A stretch of 64,000 nucleotides of DNA from Antarcticimicrobium luteum (GTDB lineage: Bacteria > Pseudomonadota > Alphaproteobacteria > Rhodobacterales > Rhodobacteraceae): contig NZ_SMUV01000054.1 of NCBI RefSeq assembly GCF_004358185.1, forward strand, positions 1-64,000. The letters run 5' to 3'. A model generated the notes under the pieces. That model was given only the letters and a program-made list of their open reading frames with translations. It was not told where the DNA came from and did no database searches. Positions 53,599 through 62,359 of the stretch are shown in pieces; position 1 is the stretch's first letter, and each line of letters begins with the position of its first letter. A program made the translations under genes and the position numbers.

Positions 53599-54519
53599 AT
53601 GACCAAGCGACCGGAGTTGATTTTCATGACCGGGGCCACCGGTTTCCTCGGATCCTGGATCATCGCCCTTCTGGCGGATCGGGGTGTTCGGGTCGTTGCC
53701 ACCGATGTCAGCGACGATTATCGCCGGCTGGCGCTGCTGCGGCCGGACCTGCCGGAAGGTCTGGTCGATGTCCGCGTCTGCGACGTGACCGACGCCGCCG
53801 CGCTCGAGGCGCTGATCGCCGAGACCCGGCCAAGCGGCATCATCCATCTGGCCGCGCTGCAGATCCCGCAATGCCGGGCGATGCCGGCGCGGGCGGCGGC
53901 GGTCAATATCGGCGGGCATATCAACGTGTTCGAGGCGGCGCGAAAGGCCGGGATCGAGCGGATCATCTATACCAGCTCGATCGCCGCGAAACCGCGCGGG
54001 CCGGAGAACGCGCCATCGAACCTTTATGGTGTGTTCAAGAAGACGGACGAGGAAATCGCCCGGATCTACTGGCAGGATCACCGGCAGCCGAGCCTCGGGC
54101 TGCGCCCCTACGTCGTTTATGGCGTCGGACGCGACGACGGCGAGACCTCGGCCATCACGCGGGCGATCGAGGCGGCGGCGCTGGGGCAGGCCTATGAAAT
54201 CCCGTTCTCAACCCGTAGCTGTTTCCAGTATGCCGGCGACGTCGCCGAGGTCTTTGCCAGGGCGGCATCGGCCAGCTGGGACGGGGCGCTGTTGTCGGAT
54301 ATCACCGACAGGACGCATTCCACCGACGATGTGCTGGCCGCCATTCAGGCGGTCGTCCCCGGGGCGGCGGTGCGCGGCGCCGACCTGGTGCGGGTGTCGC
54401 CCGGCGACGGGTTCGATACAGGCCCCCTGCGCCAGGTGATCGGCGAGGTTCCCGAACGCTCCCTGACCGACGGAATCCGCGAGACCGTCGCGCTCTACCG
54501 CCGGATCGCCGCGCGCTGA
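53599..54519 (+). CDS. NAD(P)-dependent epimerase/dehydratase (extended SDR)
   Basis: 306 aa. NAD loop GATGFLG (12-18), 'DVTDAAALEALI', 'IIHLAALQIPQCRAMPARAAAVNIGGHINVFEAARKAG', 'IYTSSIA' and YGVFK as the YxxxK pair. It is the type that oxidises or epimerises sugars and sugar acids. ATG 53599 is chosen because GGAGGAAAGGGA precedes it. Followed by an IclR regulator on the same strand. Confidence 0.88.
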   Translation: MTKRPELIFMTGATGFLGSWIIALLADRGVRVVATDVSDDYRRLALLRPDLPEGLVDVRVCDVTDAAALEALIAETRPSGIIHLAALQIPQCRAMPARAAAVNIGGHINVFEAARKAGIERIIYTSSIAAKPRGPENAPSNLYGVFKKTDEEIARIYWQDHRQPSLGLRPYVVYGVGRDDGETSAITRAIEAAALGQAYEIPFSTRSCFQYAGDVAEVFARAASASWDGALLSDITDRTHSTDDVLAAIQAVVPGAAVRGADLVRVSPGDGFDTGPLRQVIGEVPERSLTDGIRETVALYRRIAAR

Positions 54520-54605
54520 TCCGGGGTCGGGGCGGCGGGCGTTTGCCTTTGGTATTTCCGATGGCTATGTCTCTGTGCCAGTATGGCATTCCGACAGCCT
54601 TCAGA

Positions 54606-55424
54606 ATGGACACCGCCTTGGTCAAAAGAAAAGAAGCACCGCCCGCGTCGAGTGGGCAGAAAGATTACCGGATCAATTCCGGCCTCGCGCGGGGGCTGGC
54701 CGTTCTCAAGGCGTTCGGTCCGGACAACCGCCCGATCGGAAACGCCGAGATCGCCGCGCGCGTCGAACTGCCCAAGGCGACGGTGTCGCGGCTGACCTTC
54801 ACGCTGACCGAGCTTGGTTATCTCAATTGCGACGAGGATACCGGCCGCTATTCGCTGGGGCCGGCGGTCCTGACGCTGGGCTATGACGTCATGGCGCAGA
54901 TGGAGATCCGTGACATCGCCCGCCCCTATATGCAGGAATTGGCGGAATATGCCGATGCCAGCGTGTATCTGGGCACGCCCAACGGCAATGAAATCATCTA
55001 TATCGAGGCCTGCCGAACCCCGGCGTCGATGGCGATCCGGCTTGGCGTCGGATCGCGTATTCCGATGGTCAGCACCGGCATGGGGCGGGCCTATCTTGCC
55101 GCCCTGCCGGAAAAGGAGCGCGAGGCGTTTCTGGCCGCTGTTGCGCCGCAATACGGCGAGTCCTGGCCCGAGGTCGAGGCCGGCGTCCGCGCCGCCGTCG
55201 CCTATGCGGGCGAGCATGGCTTTGCCATGAGCGGCGGTGACTGGATCGCCGAGGCGAATTCCGCAGGCGCGGTCATTCGGCGTCCGGACGGCTATCCGGT
55301 CTACGCGATCAATGTGGGCGGCCTGCGTTCGATCATCACAACCGAGCGGCTGGAGCAGGATCTGGCGCCGCGCCTGCTGGCGGTGGCGCGCAAGATCGAA
55401 CATATCGCGCGCGGCATGCTTTAA
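54606..55424 (+). CDS. IclR family transcriptional regulator
   Basis: 272 aa. Winged helix-turn-helix about 25-85 ('SGLARGLAVLKAFGPDNRPIGNAEIAARVELPKATVSRLTFTLTELGYL') and the IclR effector domain (about 100-265, 'IEACRTPASMAIRLGVGSRIPMVSTGMGRAYLAALP'). ATG 54606 is chosen; an earlier ATG at 54543 would add 21 unlikely residues across a TGCCA-GTA-TGGCA repeat (54576-54588) that may be its own operator. Its stop TAA shares TTAA with the stop of the convergent thioesterase. Confidence 0.9.
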   Translation: MDTALVKRKEAPPASSGQKDYRINSGLARGLAVLKAFGPDNRPIGNAEIAARVELPKATVSRLTFTLTELGYLNCDEDTGRYSLGPAVLTLGYDVMAQMEIRDIARPYMQELAEYADASVYLGTPNGNEIIYIEACRTPASMAIRLGVGSRIPMVSTGMGRAYLAALPEKEREAFLAAVAPQYGESWPEVEAGVRAAVAYAGEHGFAMSGGDWIAEANSAGAVIRRPDGYPVYAINVGGLRSIITTERLEQDLAPRLLAVARKIEHIARGML

Positions 55425-56260
55425 GGGGCTGCGGGGGCCTTCAGATCCGGTGGGATCGGCACCGCCTTGCGGCTGCCATGATCCATCAGGATCGACAGCA
55501 CCTGGCCGGCGGCGTAAAGCCTGCCGGTCACCGCGTCCTCGATCTGGTGGCCGAAGCGATAGGTCTTTGCGCCCAGCTCGATGCAATGGCTGGTCTGGCG
55601 CAGCACCGCGCCCGCGGCCGGCGGGGTGAAACAATCAAGCTTCATCTCCAGCACCACACGGCCCAGGTTATGCTCGCGCAGCCAGGGCGTGACGGCGCCG
55701 ACCAGTGCCCAGGCAGACTGCCCGCCATTGCTGAAGCTGGAGATCAGACGCTCGGCCCGCCAGACGCCGGCATGGTCCATGTCGGAAGGCAGCACATGGG
55801 TGATGCAGGTCACCGCCGCGGCCCCGGCGGCGATCAGCGCGTCGGTGCCTTCGACCGGCGGCGTCGGCCCTTCGGGCAGACCGCGCGGCGCAACCTGTGG
55901 AAAATCGGAGAGCGGCAGCGGCGCAAGCCGGGACGTGTCACCGTCAAGCCGGTCGAGCGAGCAGCAGCACAGGGTGTCTCCGTCCACGGTCAGCCGGTGC
56001 ATCAGGAACACCGCGCCGTGCGCGTCGCGGACGGGCAGGGTGAAGACCGTCGCGGTGTCGTCCACATGCAGTTCCCGATAAAACCGGGTATGGGCCGAGG
56101 CCATCGCCGTGCCCGCCAGCCCGTTGCGTTGGCGGAACAGATACCCGGCCTCGCGGAACCGCTGATGAAAGAACTGCACGTTCAGATGAGCGTTGGAATC
56201 GCATTCCCAGGTCTGCACCGTGGAAACATGGGTGAGATCGCCGTCGAGCATTGCCTGCAT
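55421..56260 (-). CDS. Double-hotdog acyl-CoA thioesterase
   Basis: 279 aa. Two thioesterase (4HBT-like) hotdog units: the first with 'VQTWECDSNAHLNVQFFHQRFREAGYLF', the second with 'THVLPSDMDHAGVWRAERLISSFSNGG'; each carries the Asp-x-N/H-x-H/A pattern at the active site. It hydrolyses acyl-CoA to free acid. Upstream of DoxX only by orientation; a link to the catabolic island is possible because the reaction would complement the CoA synthetase, but is not shown. Confidence 0.8.
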   Translation of the reverse strand: MQAMLDGDLTHVSTVQTWECDSNAHLNVQFFHQRFREAGYLFRQRNGLAGTAMASAHTRFYRELHVDDTATVFTLPVRDAHGAVFLMHRLTVDGDTLCCCSLDRLDGDTSRLAPLPLSDFPQVAPRGLPEGPTPPVEGTDALIAAGAAAVTCITHVLPSDMDHAGVWRAERLISSFSNGGQSAWALVGAVTPWLREHNLGRVVLEMKLDCFTPPAAGAVLRQTSHCIELGAKTYRFGHQIEDAVTGRLYAAGQVLSILMDHGSRKAVPIPPDLKAPAAP

Positions 56261-56268
56261 TTCCTTCC

Positions 56269-56673
56269 TTATTCACATCCGGCCAGCCAGGCGTCGAACG
56301 AATAGCGCCCCGGTCCGTGCAGGGCGAGCGCCAGGTAACCGCCGGTCAGGGAGATGTTCTTGAGCAGCATGGTCATGTCGGTCGGCTCGGCCAGATCGCC
56401 ATAGGCCAGCAGGCCGGATGCGAGGCAAAACCCCGATTGCCCCAGGGCCACCGGCCGGGTTGCCGCGGCGAGGATCAGCAGCAGCCCGCTGAGGATCAGG
56501 AACCAGAACACCAGCCCGCCAAGCATGATCGGCACTCCCTCCTGCGCCAGCCGCTCGGCAAAGCCGCGGACATCGCCGATCTGCGCCAGTCCCGCCATCA
56601 GGAACAGCACCGACAGCAGGATGCGCGCGATCAATGAGAGAGGAGCGTCCAGTCTTTCGGCCAGACGCTCCAT
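56269..56673 (-). CDS. DoxX family membrane protein
   Basis: 134 aa with four transmembrane segments and the family pattern 'LIARILLSVLFLMAGLAQIGDVRGFAERLAQEGVP' and 'LGGLVFWFLILSGLLLILA'. The molecular role of DoxX proteins is uncertain. It follows gyrA by 3 bases on the same strand and may be co-transcribed with it and the thioesterase. Confidence 0.85.
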   Translation of the reverse strand: MERLAERLDAPLSLIARILLSVLFLMAGLAQIGDVRGFAERLAQEGVPIMLGGLVFWFLILSGLLLILAAATRPVALGQSGFCLASGLLAYGDLAEPTDMTMLLKNISLTGGYLALALHGPGRYSFDAWLAGCE

Positions 56674-56676
56674 CGC

Positions 56677-59409
56677 TTATTCCTCGGCGCCTTCGTCCTC
56701 GTCGCCCTGATCGGCGATCCAGGCGACGCTGACCACTTCCTCGCCCTTGCCGGTGTCGAACACCTTGACCCCGCCGGCGCTGCGCGAGCGGAACGAGATC
56801 CCCTCGACCGGCACCCGGATCGATTGCCCCTTGGAGGTGGCGAGCATGATCTGGTCGTCCATCTCGACCGGGAAAGAGGCGACGACGGCGCCGCCGCGCA
56901 TCGCCTTGTCCATCGCCGCCACGCCCATGCCGCCACGTCCGCGCACCGGATAGTCGTGGCTGGAACTCAGCTTGCCCGCGCCGCCGGCGGTGATGGTCAG
57001 GATCAGGTTCTCCGCCGCCGACATCTCGGCATAACGCTCTTGGCTGATCAGACCGGGCTGGGCCTCGTCCTCGTCCTCGATCTCGGCGTCGTCGGCAAGG
57101 CCGGCCACCGCACGGCGCATCTTGAGATAGGCGGCGCGCTCTTCGGCCTCGGCCTCGAAATGGCGGATCACCGACATCGACACGACGCGGTCCTCGCCGC
57201 TGAGGCGGATGCCGCGCACGCCGGTGGATTTGCGCCCCTTAAACACCCGCACGTCCGTCACCGGAAAGCGGATCGCGCGGCCCGAGTCGGTAACCAGCAT
57301 GACGTCGTCGTCCTGGGAGCAGATGCGGGCATTCACCATCTCGACGCCCTCGGGCAGATCCATGGCGATCTTGCCGTTGCGTTTCACATTGGTGAAATCG
57401 CTCAGCGCGTTGCGGCGCACATCCCCGGCCGAGGTGGCGAAGACGATCTGCAGATCGTCCCATTCGTCCTCGGGGCGGTCCACCGGCATGATCGCGGCGA
57501 TCGACACGCCCGTCGGGATCGGCAGGATGTTGACGATCGCCTTGCCCTTGGAGGTACGCCCGCCCAGCGGCAGCCGCCAGGTCTTGAGCTTGTAGACCAT
57601 GCCTTCGGTGGTAAAGAACAGAAGCTGCGTATGGGTATTGGCGACAAAGAGGGTGGTGACCACATCCTCGTCCTTGGTCGCCATACCGCTGAGGCCCTTG
57701 CCGCCGCGTTTCTGGGCGCGGAAATCGGCCAGCGGGGTGCGCTTGATATAGCCGACCGAGGTCACGGTCACGACCATGTCCTCGCGCTCGATCAGGTCCT
57801 CGTCCTCCATGTCGCCGGACCAGTCGACGATCTCGGTGCGGCGCGGCACGGCAAAGAGGTCTTTGACCTCGCGCAACTCGGTGCTGATGATCTCCAGGAT
57901 CCGCTCGCGCGAGCCCAGGATTTCCAGGTATTCCTTGATCTTGGCGGCAAGATCTTCCAGCTCGTCGGTGACCTCCTTGACGCCCAGTTGGGTCAGGCGC
58001 TGCAGCCGCAGATCGAGGATCGCGCGGGCCTGAAGCTCGGACAGGTTATAGCTGCCGTCCTCGTTGACCGTATGGGTCGGATCGTCGATCAGGCGGATAT
58101 AGGCGGCGATCTCGCCGGCTGGCCAGCGCCGCTCCATCAGGCGGGTGCGGGCCTCGGCGGCGTCAGCCGAGCTGCGGATGGTTGCCACCACCTCGTCGAC
58201 ATTGGACACCGCGACGGCCAGGCCGCACAGGATATGGCTGCGGTCGCGGGCCTTGCGCAGATCGAAGGCGGTGCGCCGGATCACGACCTCTTCGCGGAAT
58301 TCGAGGAAGGCGGTCAGGAACCGCCGCAGCGTCAGCTGTTCCGGCCGGCCACCGTTCAGCGCCAGCATGTTGCAGCCGAAATAGACCTGCATCGGGGTGA
58401 AACGGTAGAGCTGGTTCAGCACCACCTCGGCGGTGGCGTCGCGCTTGAGCTCGACCACCACGCGGACGCCGTTGCGGTCGCTCTCGTCCTGCACATGGGC
58501 CACGCCCTCGATCTTCTTGTCGCGGACCTGTTCGGCGATCTTCTCGATCATCGCGGCCTTGTTCACCTGATACGGGATCTCGTCCACGATAATGGCGTAG
58601 CGGTCTTTGCGCAGTTCCTCGACCCGGGTCTTGGCACGGATGACGACGCTGCCGCGCCCCTCAAGGTAGGCCTTGCGCGCGCCGGAGCGGCCCAGCATGA
58701 CGCCGCCGGTGGGGAAATCGGGGCCGGGAATGTACTCGATCAGCTGTTCGCTGGTCAGGTCCGGCTCCTCGATCAGCGCCAGCGTGGCATCGACCACCTC
58801 GCCCAGATTGTGCGGCGGAATATTGGTGGCCATGCCCACGGCGATACCGCCGGCGCCGTTGACCAGCATGTTCGGGAACCGCGAGGGAAGCACCGTCGGC
58901 TCGCGGTCCTTGCCGTCGTAGTTGTCCTGGAAATCGACGGTCTCTTTTTCGATGTCGGCCAGCATATAGGCCGCCGGCTTGTCCATGCGCACCTCGGTGT
59001 AGCGCATGGCGGCGGCGTTATCGCCGTCCATCGAGCCAAAGTTGCCCTGACCGTCCAGCAGCGGCAGCGACATCGAGAAATCCTGCGCCATCCGCACAAG
59101 CGCGTCATAGATCGCGCTGTCGCCATGGGGGTGATATTTCCCCATCACGTCACCGACCGGGCGGGCCGATTTGCGATAGGGCTTGTCATGGCCGTTGTTG
59201 GTTTCATGCATCGCATAGAGGATGCGGCGGTGCACCGGTTTCAGCCCGTCGCGCAGATCGGGGATCGCGCGGCTGACGATGACCGACATGGCGTAATCCA
59301 GGTAGGACGTGCGCATTTCGGACTCGATGGACACCGCAGGGCCGTCATAGACGGGGCGCTCTGGCGGGGTTTCGTCAGTGTTTTCAGGGGGTTCCGGCGT
59401 ATCGCTCAA
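56677..59409 (-). CDS. gyrA: DNA gyrase subunit A
   Basis: 910 aa. The breakage-reunion domain starts at '[36 protein letters not shown]'. Active-site Tyr137 ([10 protein letters not shown]) aligns with E. coli Tyr122. The quinolone region [19 protein letters not shown] has Ser98 and Asp102 at E. coli positions 83 and 87, i.e. the sensitive state. The C-terminal DNA-wrapping domain has the GyrA box QKRGGKG. It introduces negative supercoils with GyrB. A 10-base inverted repeat lies upstream of the gene. Confidence 0.98.
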   Translation of the reverse strand: MSDTPEPPENTDETPPERPVYDGPAVSIESEMRTSYLDYAMSVIVSRAIPDLRDGLKPVHRRILYAMHETNNGHDKPYRKSARPVGDVMGKYHPHGDSAIYDALVRMAQDFSMSLPLLDGQGNFGSMDGDNAAAMRYTEVRMDKPAAYMLADIEKETVDFQDNYDGKDREPTVLPSRFPNMLVNGAGGIAVGMATNIPPHNLGEVVDATLALIEEPDLTSEQLIEYIPGPDFPTGGVMLGRSGARKAYLEGRGSVVIRAKTRVEELRKDRYAIIVDEIPYQVNKAAMIEKIAEQVRDKKIEGVAHVQDESDRNGVRVVVELKRDATAEVVLNQLYRFTPMQVYFGCNMLALNGGRPEQLTLRRFLTAFLEFREEVVIRRTAFDLRKARDRSHILCGLAVAVSNVDEVVATIRSSADAAEARTRLMERRWPAGEIAAYIRLIDDPTHTVNEDGSYNLSELQARAILDLRLQRLTQLGVKEVTDELEDLAAKIKEYLEILGSRERILEIISTELREVKDLFAVPRRTEIVDWSGDMEDEDLIEREDMVVTVTSVGYIKRTPLADFRAQKRGGKGLSGMATKDEDVVTTLFVANTHTQLLFFTTEGMVYKLKTWRLPLGGRTSKGKAIVNILPIPTGVSIAAIMPVDRPEDEWDDLQIVFATSAGDVRRNALSDFTNVKRNGKIAMDLPEGVEMVNARICSQDDDVMLVTDSGRAIRFPVTDVRVFKGRKSTGVRGIRLSGEDRVVSMSVIRHFEAEAEERAAYLKMRRAVAGLADDAEIEDEDEAQPGLISQERYAEMSAAENLILTITAGGAGKLSSSHDYPVRGRGGMGVAAMDKAMRGGAVVASFPVEMDDQIMLATSKGQSIRVPVEGISFRSRSAGGVKVFDTGKGEEVVSVAWIADQGDEDEGAEE

Positions 59410-59451
59410 TGGTCGTGCCCATTCTTTGTGCGGGGTCTATATCTTGTGTAG

Positions 59452-59481
59452 GCACCTTATCAGACCCGGTAGATAAGGTGC
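59452..59481. promoter_or_regulatory. Inverted repeat upstream of gyrA
   Basis: GCACCTTATC (59452-59461) and GATAAGGTGC (59472-59481), perfect 10-base arms with a 10-base spacer, 43 bases before the gyrA start. It could be an operator or a leader/terminator structure; no T-run follows on either strand. Confidence 0.6.
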
Positions 59482-59600
59482 AATGGCCCTTTCCGGATCC
59501 GGCTGGCAGCCGCGGATATGGATTGCTAACACACTGTTTTTGTTGAAAACTTGGAGATTTCGGTGATCATGGATCTGTGAGAGCAGAAAAGAGGCGAAAA

Positions 59601-59870
59601 ATGGAGACGTCGGAAACCGAACTGATGCTGAAGGGATACGGGCTGACCACGGCGGAGTTTTTCTATTGCATGCCCGATCACATCCACGTGCTGAACAGCT
59701 TTGTCTGGCAGGACTACGACCTGGCGCCGGACCACCCGCGATTGTTTGAATTCGTGGAATTCTGGCAGCGGGAAATCGACGGACCGCTGCACTCGGTGCG
59801 ATTCACGCATCGCAAGATGATCGCGCCGGGAGAGTGGCGCAACATGGTGGGCGAGTTCACGCTGCACTGA
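59601..59870 (+). CDS. usg: Usg family protein
   Basis: 89 aa. The Usg pattern is nearly complete: 'LMLKGYGLTTAEFFYCMPDHIHVLNSFVWQDYDLAPDHPRLFEFVEFWQREIDGPLHSVRFTH' and 'GEWRNMVGEFTLH'. The function is unknown; in other alphaproteobacteria it occurs near tryptophan genes. ATG 59601 has GAGGCG upstream. An earlier ATG at 59577 adds eight non-family residues. Confidence 0.88.
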   Translation: METSETELMLKGYGLTTAEFFYCMPDHIHVLNSFVWQDYDLAPDHPRLFEFVEFWQREIDGPLHSVRFTHRKMIAPGEWRNMVGEFTLH

Positions 59871-60113
59871 GGCGGACCCGCCGATATCGGGGGGGATCTG
59901 TTCATTGCCTGTGCTCCTCATTGCTGTGCTCCGGCCCCCCCTCAGCACACTGTCGTCGCGTTTGCCGGTGCGCCGGTTGCATAAAATGTTAAACTCCAGA
60001 TTGTGCTGATGATCACCGCCCCCTAAGATTCCGCCAGTTGCATTCGGACGTGGCGCCGCCGGCGCACGGACGGTGTCCGATTGCAGACGATTTCGAACAA
60101 GGAGCCAACCAGC

Positions 60114-61175
60114 ATGCGCAGCACCTATTTCGGCACGGACCGCAACAATGTGATGTCGGCGAGTTCGGAGATTCGGGAAAGTTTCTACGGGCTGGGGGGC
60201 GGCGACGTTTTCTACTTCTACGGGGGCGACGGCGTCGATCCTGATTATGATGTGTCGGACCGGTTCTTTGGCGGCGCAGGGCGCGACAGGTTGCAGAATA
60301 TCACGCTCAATTTCGATGGGCTTGCGGGGCTCGATCAACTCGCCCGGCTGAGCTTTGACGGCGGCAAGGGGTACGACACCCTAGCGGCGGCGATCACGGT
60401 CGACATGACGGACTACAGCGCGAAAACGAGTGATCTGAACCTTGCCGGCATCGCGCCGCTGCTCCGCTCGGTTGAACATCGGGAGTTCGATATAAAGCTG
60501 TCCGCCATTGGCGCCACTCCGGAGGTGTTGGACATTGTCGGCGGGGCCTTGGATGAGACGGTCTTCCTGCATCAGTCTGCGTCGATGCAGGCGGGCGGGG
60601 AGATCCGGGTCAATCTGGGCAAGGGCGATGACCGGCTTGAATATTCCGCTGATATCGGTGTCGACAGCGCGTTGATCGTGGACACGGGCCGGGGGGCAGA
60701 CGTGGTCATCATGAATGCTTCTTCCACCAGCTATCCGGATACCTTCGACGCGGTGATCCGCACCCGGGGCGGCGCTGACACCATCGTGCTGGAGGGGATG
60801 TCGTCGGAGACGGTGAATGCAGGGGCGGGCAATGACGCGATCTATGTGCTGTCGGGCAGTTTTGCCGACGCGCCGGATGTGATCCGCACCGGCGCAGGCA
60901 AGGACAAGGTCTATCTGGAGCTGGACAGCTATTCCAAACTGGCCCGGATCAACGATTTTTCAATCGAGAAGGATGTCATCGTCTTCGACACCGATGAGTT
61001 CCGCGATACCGAGGTCACCTTTGACAGGTCGGTCTGGAAGGCCGCTGCGGAGGACAAGCTCTATATGGATACCGACGCCGGAAAGCTGTATTTCGGGGAC
61101 AACGTGATGGTCAGTTTCGGCGGGCCGATCGCGCTGACGGTGGATAATTTCCTGGTCGACGACTGGGCGTTCTGA
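60114..61175 (+). CDS. RTX-like calcium-binding protein, atypical
   Basis: 353 aa, acidic, with repeated G-G-x-G-x-D units: 'LGGGDVFYFYGGDGVDPD', 'FFGGAGRDRLQN', 'LGKGDDRLEYS', 'TGRGADVVIM', 'RGGADTIVLEG', 'NAGAGNDAIYVL', 'TGAGKDKVYLEL'. They are separated by 25-40 residues instead of being tandem, so it resembles a beta-roll or haemolysin-type repeat in an expanded solenoid. The C-terminus (FLVDDWAF) is acidic-hydrophobic, like type I secretion signals. ATG 60114 follows AAGGAG. No exporter is nearby. Likely a secreted or surface protein. Confidence 0.7.
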   Translation: MRSTYFGTDRNNVMSASSEIRESFYGLGGGDVFYFYGGDGVDPDYDVSDRFFGGAGRDRLQNITLNFDGLAGLDQLARLSFDGGKGYDTLAAAITVDMTDYSAKTSDLNLAGIAPLLRSVEHREFDIKLSAIGATPEVLDIVGGALDETVFLHQSASMQAGGEIRVNLGKGDDRLEYSADIGVDSALIVDTGRGADVVIMNASSTSYPDTFDAVIRTRGGADTIVLEGMSSETVNAGAGNDAIYVLSGSFADAPDVIRTGAGKDKVYLELDSYSKLARINDFSIEKDVIVFDTDEFRDTEVTFDRSVWKAAAEDKLYMDTDAGKLYFGDNVMVSFGGPIALTVDNFLVDDWAF

Positions 61176-61237
61176 GGCGACGGCAAGAGCGATTGATCGT
61201 CCGGCCCTGGCCTAAGGGCACCGGCCGGACCAGCGGG

Positions 61238-62191
61238 TCACGCCGAACAGCTTGCCCCGCCCAGCACGCAGAACTTGGCGCAATGGGGGTGGTTGAGAAA
61301 GACCTCGGCTTCGGCCTCTTGCAGGGTTTCGCCCAGTTCGAACTCCGGCTCGTAGGGCAGCAGGGTGCAGGCGACCACCGCCGGGCGCTCGGCGCCGCGC
61401 CGTTTCACCACCATGCGGGAGGACGCGCACATCACCGCCTCGGGCGATGTGTTCAGGATGCCCCAGCAGGCGGTGGTGATTTCGGGGACCTCGGCGCGCA
61501 GGTCCATTTCGGGAAACAGCACGGTGCGGCCCGGATCGGCGGCGTCGATGCCATAGCCGTGCGCGGTATAGAGCGCGGCAAAGCCGGCGCGCGCCTGGTC
61601 TTCGGTCTCGCCCCAGATGGTGCGGCCGGCCACGGTCATGGCGATGCCGGTGTCGCGCAGCCAGTCCATCCCCTCCAGCGTGCGGGCAAAACTGCCCGGG
61701 CCGCGTTCGGCGTCGTGATGGCCGGCGGTGTAGTGGTCGAGCGAAACGCGCAGGGTCAGCCGGTCGCCATGGTCCCGGTGCAGGCGGCGCAGCCCGGCCT
61801 GCACCCTCGGACGCATCATCGGCTGCATCGCGTTGGTTAGGATCAGCACCGCGTAGCCCCGCGACAAGGCGCGCCCGGCCATGTCGATCATCTGAGGATT
61901 CATGAAGGGCTCGCCGCCGGTGAACCCGATCTCGCGCACCGGCCAGGCGCGGGCCTCCAGCTGATCGAGATAGGCATCGACCTCGTCGGCGGTGATATAG
62001 ACCAGCGCATCGTTGGTCGGGCTGCTTTCGATATAGCAGTTGGCGCAGGTGATGTTGCACAGCGTGCCGGTGTTGAACCACAGCGTTTCAGGGCGGCTGA
62101 GCGGCACCGAGGCGCGCGGCTGGCCATCGGCGGTGACACGGCGGTCACGGAATTTTCCGTCGTTGGCCGGGCTGGCATAAATGTCTTTCAT
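61238..62191 (-). CDS. Radical SAM protein
   Basis: 317 aa. The [4Fe-4S] motif is C45-x-x-x-C49-x-x-C52 (CNITCANCY) followed by the SAM motif 'IGFTGGEPFMNP'. Further cysteines cluster near the C-terminus ('TACWGIL', 'VMCAS', 'ACTLLP', 'HCAKFCVLGGASC'), which suggests an auxiliary cluster of the SPASM/twitch kind. The substrate is unknown, and no candidate precursor peptide gene is seen next to it. Divergent from zwf. Confidence 0.88.
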   Translation of the reverse strand: MKDIYASPANDGKFRDRRVTADGQPRASVPLSRPETLWFNTGTLCNITCANCYIESSPTNDALVYITADEVDAYLDQLEARAWPVREIGFTGGEPFMNPQMIDMAGRALSRGYAVLILTNAMQPMMRPRVQAGLRRLHRDHGDRLTLRVSLDHYTAGHHDAERGPGSFARTLEGMDWLRDTGIAMTVAGRTIWGETEDQARAGFAALYTAHGYGIDAADPGRTVLFPEMDLRAEVPEITTACWGILNTSPEAVMCASSRMVVKRRGAERPAVVACTLLPYEPEFELGETLQEAEAEVFLNHPHCAKFCVLGGASCSA

Positions 62192-62306
62192 CCGTGTCTT
62201 ATCCTTCGCTGCGGGCGGGATTGATCTAACCTGAGTTCGGCGGTGAAAGAAAGTCGGGCGGATCGGGGCTGACAGAGTTGTGATGCCATGTCGCCCGGGG
62301 CATAGG

Positions 62307-62335
62307 TTGTGCTACACAAGATCCCGAACGGGATC
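62307..62335. promoter_or_regulatory. Two adjacent inverted repeats upstream of zwf
   Basis: TTGTG-CTA-CACAA (62307-62319) followed directly by GATCCCG-AA-CGGGATC (62320-62335), 24 bases before the zwf ATG. They probably form operator elements for zwf-pgl; the regulator is not in the window. Confidence 0.6.
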
Positions 62336-62359
62336 GGTAATGCGGCAGGAGGTTCAGCG

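Noticed and set aside
56824-59451. 875-codon open frame opposite gyrA
   Set aside because: It is antisense to the highly conserved gyrA, composed mainly of H, G, A, D and V, with no recognisable domain.
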